Source: Actinomycetospora sp. NBRC 106375
GTDB taxonomy: Bacteria > Actinomycetota > Actinomycetes > Mycobacteriales > Pseudonocardiaceae
Direction of reading: 5' to 3'
DNA length: 64,000 nucleotides
Assembly (NCBI RefSeq): GCF_030269665.1
Contig: NZ_BSTS01000005.1
Coordinates: 1-64,000, forward strand
Made by a program: the position numbers and the translations under genes. The notes beneath the pieces were generated by a model that saw nothing but the letters and a program-made list of their open reading frames with translations, ran no database searches and was not told the origin of the DNA. Position 1 is the first letter of the stretch. Each line of letters opens with the position of its first letter. Positions 60,027 through 64,000 of this stretch are shown here, piece by piece.

Positions 60027-60886
60027 GAGGATCGGTAGCCGTACCAGACCGAGGCCATGTCGTCCGCGCCGTGACCGGCGAGGGAGGCGGCGGCGCCCCG
60101 GTCGCGCATCGAGCGGGCCAGCGTCGAGTCGGTGCCGTGGTCGTCCATCGCGGCGATGATCAGGTCGAGGTCCTTGATCATGCCGTCGAGCTCGAACGAC
60201 GGCGTGAAGTCCTCGTCGATGATCGCCTTGCCCTTGAGCTGCACGTAGGGCGCGTCGACGGCCTGGCCCGCGACGGCGTCGAGGAAGGCCTGCGGCTCGA
60301 GGCCCAGCGCCTTCGTCAGGGCCATCGACTGGGCGATGCCGTTGACCATCGTGCCGACCCAGGCGTTGACGGCGAGCTTGAGCCTGCTGCCCTGCCCCGT
60401 CTCCTCGCCGACCCACTGGGTCGCGCTGCCGACGGCGTCCAGGACCGGCGCCACCTTCTCCCGCAGCGACGACGGCCCGGACGCGAGGATCACGAGCTTC
60501 CCGTTCTCGGCGGGCGCCTTGGTGCCGATGACCGGCGCGTCGACGATCGCGACGCCCTTCTGCTCGGCGAGCGCAGTCAGGCGCCGCGCGCCCTCGATGC
60601 CGACCGTGCTGGTCTGCAGCCACACCGCGCCCTCGCGGGCGGCGTCGAGGGCGGAGTCCATGACGTCGACGACGGAGTCGGTGTCGAACAGCATGGTGAT
60701 CACGACGTCGGCGGCGGCGACCGCGTCGGCGGCCGAGTCGGCCACCCGGGCCCCGTCGTCGGCCAGGGGCTTCGCCTTGTCGGGGTTGCGGTTCCAGACC
60801 GTGACCTCGTGGCCCTCGCGGAGCAGGCTGCGGGCCATCCCCGCGCCCATGATCCCGATGCCGAGAACGGCGACGCTTGAGCTCAT
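60023..60886 (-). CDS. Beta-hydroxyacid dehydrogenase (HIBADH/GLYR family)
   Basis: 287 residues. N-terminal GIGIMGAGMARSLLREGHEVTVWNRNPDK (NADP-type loop with Asn-Arg), substrate loop TSTVGIEG, hinge Lys region KLAVNAWVGTMVNGIAQSMAL, and C-terminal helical domain with IIDEDFTPSFELDGMIKDLDLI. Reduces or oxidises a short beta-hydroxy or semialdehyde acid. ATG at 60886, 9 bases after the AhpD-like gene on the same strand. Confidence 0.92.
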   Translation of the reverse strand: MSSSVAVLGIGIMGAGMARSLLREGHEVTVWNRNPDKAKPLADDGARVADSAADAVAAADVVITMLFDTDSVVDVMDSALDAAREGAVWLQTSTVGIEGARRLTALAEQKGVAIVDAPVIGTKAPAENGKLVILASGPSSLREKVAPVLDAVGSATQWVGEETGQGSRLKLAVNAWVGTMVNGIAQSMALTKALGLEPQAFLDAVAGQAVDAPYVQLKGKAIIDEDFTPSFELDGMIKDLDLIIAAMDDHGTDSTLARSMRDRGAAASLAGHGADDMASVWYGYRSS

Positions 60887-60895
60887 GTCCGCCGC

Positions 60896-61477
60896 CTACC
60901 CCCGCGCCTGACGGCCCATGCCGAAGAACTCGGGGTTGGGCTTCAGCGCCGTGAGGTGGGCGAGGCGGTTCGACATCGCGAACAGCGCGGTGATCGCCCC
61001 GACGTCCCAGATCTCCTCGTCGGTCAGGCCGGCGTCCCGCGCGGCGTCGAGGTCGTCCTCGGAGAGCGACGCGGAGTCCAGCGCGAGCGAGAGCGCGAGG
61101 TCGACGATCGCGCGCCGGCGCGGGTCGAGCGCGGCGCCGTAGGGGTTGATGCCGACGTGGTCGGCGAGCTCCGGCTCCTTGCTGCGGATGCGCAGGATCG
61201 CGCCGTGGGCGACCACGCAGTAGGTGCAGTGGTTGGCGCCGGAGGTCGCGACGATCACCAGCTCGCGCTCGGCCTTTGACAGCGGCGACTCCCGCTCCAT
61301 GAGCGCGTCGTGGTAGTCGAGGAACGCCCGCAGCTCCAGGGGTCGGTGCCCGAGGGCGCGGAAGATGTTGGGCACGAAGCCCGAGCGCTCGGCGATCGCG
61401 CCGACGCGCTCGCGGAGGTCGTCGGGCAGGTCGTCGAGCTCGACGACGGGGAAGCGGCTGATGGGCTCGTCGGTCAC
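60896..61477 (-). CDS. Peroxidase-related AhpD-like (carboxymuconolactone decarboxylase) protein
   Basis: 193 residues. SGFVPNIFRALGHRPLELRAFLDYHDALM, then GANHCTYCVVAHGAIL with the CxxC redox pair and downstream His, and LTDEEIWDVGAITALFAMSNRLAHLT are the TIGR01926-type peroxidase-related family. It probably reduces peroxides with a thiol partner. GTG at 61477; it forms an operon with the dehydrogenase (9 bases) and perhaps the upstream lipoprotein gene (18 bases). Confidence 0.9.
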   Translation of the reverse strand: MTDEPISRFPVVELDDLPDDLRERVGAIAERSGFVPNIFRALGHRPLELRAFLDYHDALMERESPLSKAERELVIVATSGANHCTYCVVAHGAILRIRSKEPELADHVGINPYGAALDPRRRAIVDLALSLALDSASLSEDDLDAARDAGLTDEEIWDVGAITALFAMSNRLAHLTALKPNPEFFGMGRQARG

Positions 61478-61495
61478 GGCCTCCGACGGTAATCC

Positions 61496-62005
61496 TCAGC
61501 CCGGGGGACGGAAGGTGATCCCGCAGCGCTCCTGGGTGACCTGCTGGATGCGGCTCACCGCGGGGGTCGCCTCCTGCTGGAGGCGCGCGAGCGTGGCCCG
61601 GTCGATGCGGGACGGGTCGCCGCCGGTCGCGGCGAGGGAGTCCAGCGCCTGGTTCGTCAGCGACTGCACGGTGCGCCACTCGCCGGCGATCTCGGGCGGG
61701 GCGACGGCGACGAGGTCGGCGACCTGGCGCCGGGCGGCGTCCGCGGACGCGGGCACGCCGTTCTGGCCGGCGCCGGGCGCGGACTGCTCGGCCTGCACGC
61801 GCGTGACCGTGTCGCAGTACTGCCGCACGGCGGGGTCGGGCGTCGCGGGCGCGGCGGAGGTCGCGGCCGGGGCGCTCGACGCCGCGGGGTCGGGCGTCCC
61901 GCCGCCGCAGGCCGCGACACCGAGCACGAGACCGACGGCCGTGACGGCCGTGGCCACCGAGGTGGTGACGCGCGCGCGCCGATCGAGACCCGTCCCAGCG
62001 CCCAC
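61496..62005 (-). CDS. Small lipoprotein
   Basis: 169 residues. Signal sequence with lipobox G-V-A-A-C near residue 32, Ala/Pro/Thr linker, then a helical domain bearing two further Cys (RQYCDTVTRVQ; VTQERCGITF) likely disulfide-bonded. Function unknown. GTG at 62005 with GGGAGG 9 bases upstream. Confidence 0.75.
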   Translation of the reverse strand: MGAGTGLDRRARVTTSVATAVTAVGLVLGVAACGGGTPDPAASSAPAATSAAPATPDPAVRQYCDTVTRVQAEQSAPGAGQNGVPASADAARRQVADLVAVAPPEIAGEWRTVQSLTNQALDSLAATGGDPSRIDRATLARLQQEATPAVSRIQQVTQERCGITFRPPG

Positions 62006-62153
62006 GCCCGCTCGCCTCCCTGCACCCGTTGCGGTCGGCGCATCGTGGCAGGCGCCCGGGGTCACCCGGAGGGCGGGTCGCCCGTCCGGGCTCGTCCACG
62101 AGGTGCTGCGGGCCACTCCCGGCGGCCGGGGCGGCCGTGTCAGAGTGAGTGCC

Positions 62154-62492
62154 GTGGACGTCCCCGAGGAGCACCGCGCGCTCGTGCGGCAGTGGTGCGC
62201 GCGCCGTGTCCCGGAGGGACAGCGCGACCAGGTGCGCATCTCCTACACCGAGCGCGCCGGGCGCATCACGCTCTCCGCGCGCCGGGCACCGGTGTTCCCC
62301 GAGCTCGGGACGGGCTGGACCACCGAGCCGATCGCCCAGCTGCGCCTCGTCCCCGACGAGGAGCGCTGGATCCTGCTCTGGCCGGACTCGAGCGGCCGCT
62401 GGCACCGCTACCCCGACGAGTCCAAGGCGAGCTCGCCCGCGCCGCTGCTCGACATCGTCGACGCCGACCCGACGGGCATCTTCTGGGGATGA
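62154..62492 (+). CDS. DUF3024 family protein
   Basis: 112 residues. RDQVRISYTERAGRITLSARRAP, WTTEPIAQLRLVPDEERWILLWPDSSGRWHRYP and the terminal DADPTGIFWG are the DUF3024 hallmarks. Function unknown. GTG at 62154 with CAGAGT 7 bases upstream; probably leaderless. The stop overlaps the next ATG (ATGA). Confidence 0.85.
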   Translation: MDVPEEHRALVRQWCARRVPEGQRDQVRISYTERAGRITLSARRAPVFPELGTGWTTEPIAQLRLVPDEERWILLWPDSSGRWHRYPDESKASSPAPLLDIVDADPTGIFWG

Positions 62493-63106
62493 CGCACCCC
62501 TCCGCGGCGGAGGTGGCCGCGCGCGTCCGCGGCCACGACCGCGACGACCGGCGCACCGTCCACCGCCCCGACCTGCGCGCGGCGGCGGTCGCCGTCGTGG
62601 TGCTCGACGACCCCGGCCGCGGCCCGGGCGTGCTGCTCACGCGCCGCACGTCGCGGCTGCGCGACCACCCGGGCCAGTTCGCGCTGCCGGGCGGCTCGGT
62701 CGACGCCGGCGAGGACGTGGTCACCGCCGCGCGCCGCGAGCTCGACGAGGAGCTGGGCCTGCGCCTCGGTGCCGACACCGTGCTGGGCCTGCTCGACGAC
62801 TACCCGACGCGGTCCGGGTTCGTGATCACCCCGGTCGTGATGGCGGCGCCGGGCGCGGTGGCCGACCTGCGGCCGTCGCCGGACGAGGTCTCCGAGCTCT
62901 TCCACATCACGCTCGACGAGCTGGACGTCGACCCGCTCTTCCACACGATCGAGGAGTCCCCGCGCCCGGTGGTGCAGATGCCGCTGGTCGGGCACTTCAT
63001 CCACGCCCCGACCGCGGCCGTCCTGCTGCAGTTCCGGGAGGTCGCCCTGCACGGACGGACCACCCGCGTCGACGGCCTCGAGCAGCCGGTGTTCGCCTGG
63101 CGCTGA
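62489..63106 (+). CDS. NUDIX hydrolase, CoA pyrophosphatase type
   Basis: 205 residues. LTRRTSRLRDHPGQFALPGGS is the CoA-type UPF0035 motif (L-L-T-x-R-S-x-x-L-R-x-H-x-G-x-x-x-P-G-G), followed by the NUDIX box GGSVDAGEDVVTAARRELDEELGL. It would cleave CoA or CoA esters to 3',5'-ADP and phosphopantetheine derivatives. Start overlaps the DUF3024 stop. Confidence 0.9.
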   Translation: MTHPSAAEVAARVRGHDRDDRRTVHRPDLRAAAVAVVVLDDPGRGPGVLLTRRTSRLRDHPGQFALPGGSVDAGEDVVTAARRELDEELGLRLGADTVLGLLDDYPTRSGFVITPVVMAAPGAVADLRPSPDEVSELFHITLDELDVDPLFHTIEESPRPVVQMPLVGHFIHAPTAAVLLQFREVALHGRTTRVDGLEQPVFAWR

Positions 63107-63241
63107 TCGGCGGGCGGATCGTTACAGGGCAGTGACGCATGCGACGGATCGATGCGCCTGTGGGCGAGGAGTGGTTACCTGGAATGTGCTCTACGGCTTG
63201 CCCGTGGTCCACTCGAGAACACTGAGGATGTGGGACGCACC

Positions 63242-64000
63242 GTGTGCGGAATCGTCGCGGCGTACGGAGACATCGACCCCGAGAAATGCGAGCGGATGCT
63301 CGCCCGCATCCACCACCGAGGACCGGACGACACCGGTCGGGTGCACCTCGACACCGCGTGGCTCGGCCACCAGCGTCTTTCGATCATGGACGTCACGGGC
63401 GGCAAGCAGCCGATCGCCGACGACACCGACTCCGCCTACGTGGTCGGCAACGGCGAGATCTACAACCACGAGGACATCCGCGACGTCCTCTCCGAGGTCC
63501 GGTTCGCGACCGACTCCGACACCGAGTCGGCCTTCCGCCTGGTGCTGCGTGACGGCTCGGCGGCCCTGCACGAGGTGCGCGGCATGTTCGCCCTCGCGAT
63601 GGCCCACACCGACGGCCGCGGCGCCGTCGCCCGCGACCCGATCGGCATCAAGCCCCTCTACTGGGCCCGTCTCGACGGCGTGACGCTCTTCGCGAGCGAG
63701 CTGCGTGCCTTCGACCCCGAGGACCAGCCGGCCGTCGAGGCCTTCCCGCCCGGGTACGTCTGGACGCCCGGCGTCAACGGCGACGACGTCGCCGAGGGCG
63801 CCATCGTCCGCTTCGCCGACGCCGTCCCGGTCGAGGTGCGCCCGGCGCGCTACGCCCCGGACAAGCAGTGGACCGAGGAGGACCTCGGCCACATCCGCGA
63901 CGTCCTCTCCGACTCCGTGCGCCGCCACATGATGAGCGACGTGCCGGTCGGCGTGTTCCTCTCCGGCGGGCTCGACTCCGCCATCGTCGCCGCGGTCGCC
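63242..64000 (+). CDS. asnB: Asparagine synthetase (glutamine-hydrolysing), N-terminal part
   Basis: First 253 codons, open at the window edge. GTG is followed by Cys2 (CGIVAAYGDIDPEK), the glutaminase nucleophile once Met is removed; RIHHRGPDDTG, HQRLSIMDVTGG, NGEIYNH and ARDPIGIKPLYW complete the Ntn domain; the synthetase PP-loop SGGLDSA begins near residue 242. It makes asparagine from aspartate, glutamine and ATP. No clear ribosome site; the 135-base leader was searched for a −10 with no firm result. Confidence 0.95.
   Translation, partial: MCGIVAAYGDIDPEKCERMLARIHHRGPDDTGRVHLDTAWLGHQRLSIMDVTGGKQPIADDTDSAYVVGNGEIYNHEDIRDVLSEVRFATDSDTESAFRLVLRDGSAALHEVRGMFALAMAHTDGRGAVARDPIGIKPLYWARLDGVTLFASELRAFDPEDQPAVEAFPPGYVWTPGVNGDDVAEGAIVRFADAVPVEVRPARYAPDKQWTEEDLGHIRDVLSDSVRRHMMSDVPVGVFLSGGLDSAIVAAVA

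Overview
This window is high-GC actinobacterial chromosome. The order ino1–padR–(DUF5318)–ponA–(GT87)–…–rpsF–ssb–rpsR–rplI–dnaB is the block known from mycobacteria and Pseudonocardiales. Together with the FadE5-type dehydrogenase, the CxxC-type S18, frequent GTG starts and many leaderless-looking promoters, it suggests a member of the Pseudonocardiales (Pseudonocardia or Actinomycetospora relatives are plausible). The genus is inference.

Layout. 1–120 is the 3' tip of an IS30-type transposase. 230–13655 is the conserved core: inositol phosphate synthase and its PadR neighbour, a bifunctional penicillin-binding protein, a GT87-like membrane glycosyltransferase, a secreted anchored protein, then rpsF-ssb-rpsR-rplI and dnaB. 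dnaB carries a 402-residue intein in its Walker A loop with the Trp/Cys/Thr signature of class 3 inteins and a zinc-finger-bearing LAGLIDADG endonuclease. 13660–35498 is mixed metabolism and envelope: an MFS exporter, CutA, SDRs, an aldo/keto reductase, DoxX, an aldonolactone oxidase, a FUSC exporter, FadE5, DUF72, a coupled GroES-like/VanW/DUF1206 operon, an AAA ATPase, a TetR regulator, an SCP2 protein and an acyl-CoA dehydrogenase.

35415–48214 is an integrated actinomycete integrative and conjugative element (AICE) of about 12.7 kb. It sits in the 3' end of the acyl-CoA dehydrogenase gene: the last 84 bases of that gene recur at the far end of the element. Its core is one tightly overlapping leftward gene train (two small genes, WhiB, a Cys-motif protein, FtsK-like Tra, an HUH Rep, Xis and tyrosine integrase), faced by a rightward XRE regulator and a NUDIX (Pra-like) gene. 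Cargo includes a low-GC pair (HNH-like protein plus a DUF2188-like/membrane protein) and an AraC regulator/alpha-beta hydrolase pair. Near-identical short direct repeats close to both ends look like integrase arm sites.

48222–64000 returns to chromosome: YegP/DUF1508, limonene-epoxide-hydrolase-like protein, a glutaryl-CoA-dehydrogenase-like enzyme, a P450 divergent from an SRPBCC protein, a phosphoesterase, and a CslA–GlxA–CslZ-like surface glycan cluster. In that cluster the glycosyltransferase has an approximately 440-residue Pro/Gln/Gly-rich tail. It is followed by a beta-hydroxyacid dehydrogenase operon, a lipoprotein, DUF3024, a CoA-type NUDIX hydrolase and the start of asparagine synthetase.

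Recurring small-scale structure: long intergenic hairpins whose base reads GTGAGC/GCTCAC at three loci, a 53-bp palindrome present twice, and −10 boxes placed 6–8 bases before GTG/ATG starts at about ten genes. No tRNA, rRNA or CRISPR array was recognised.
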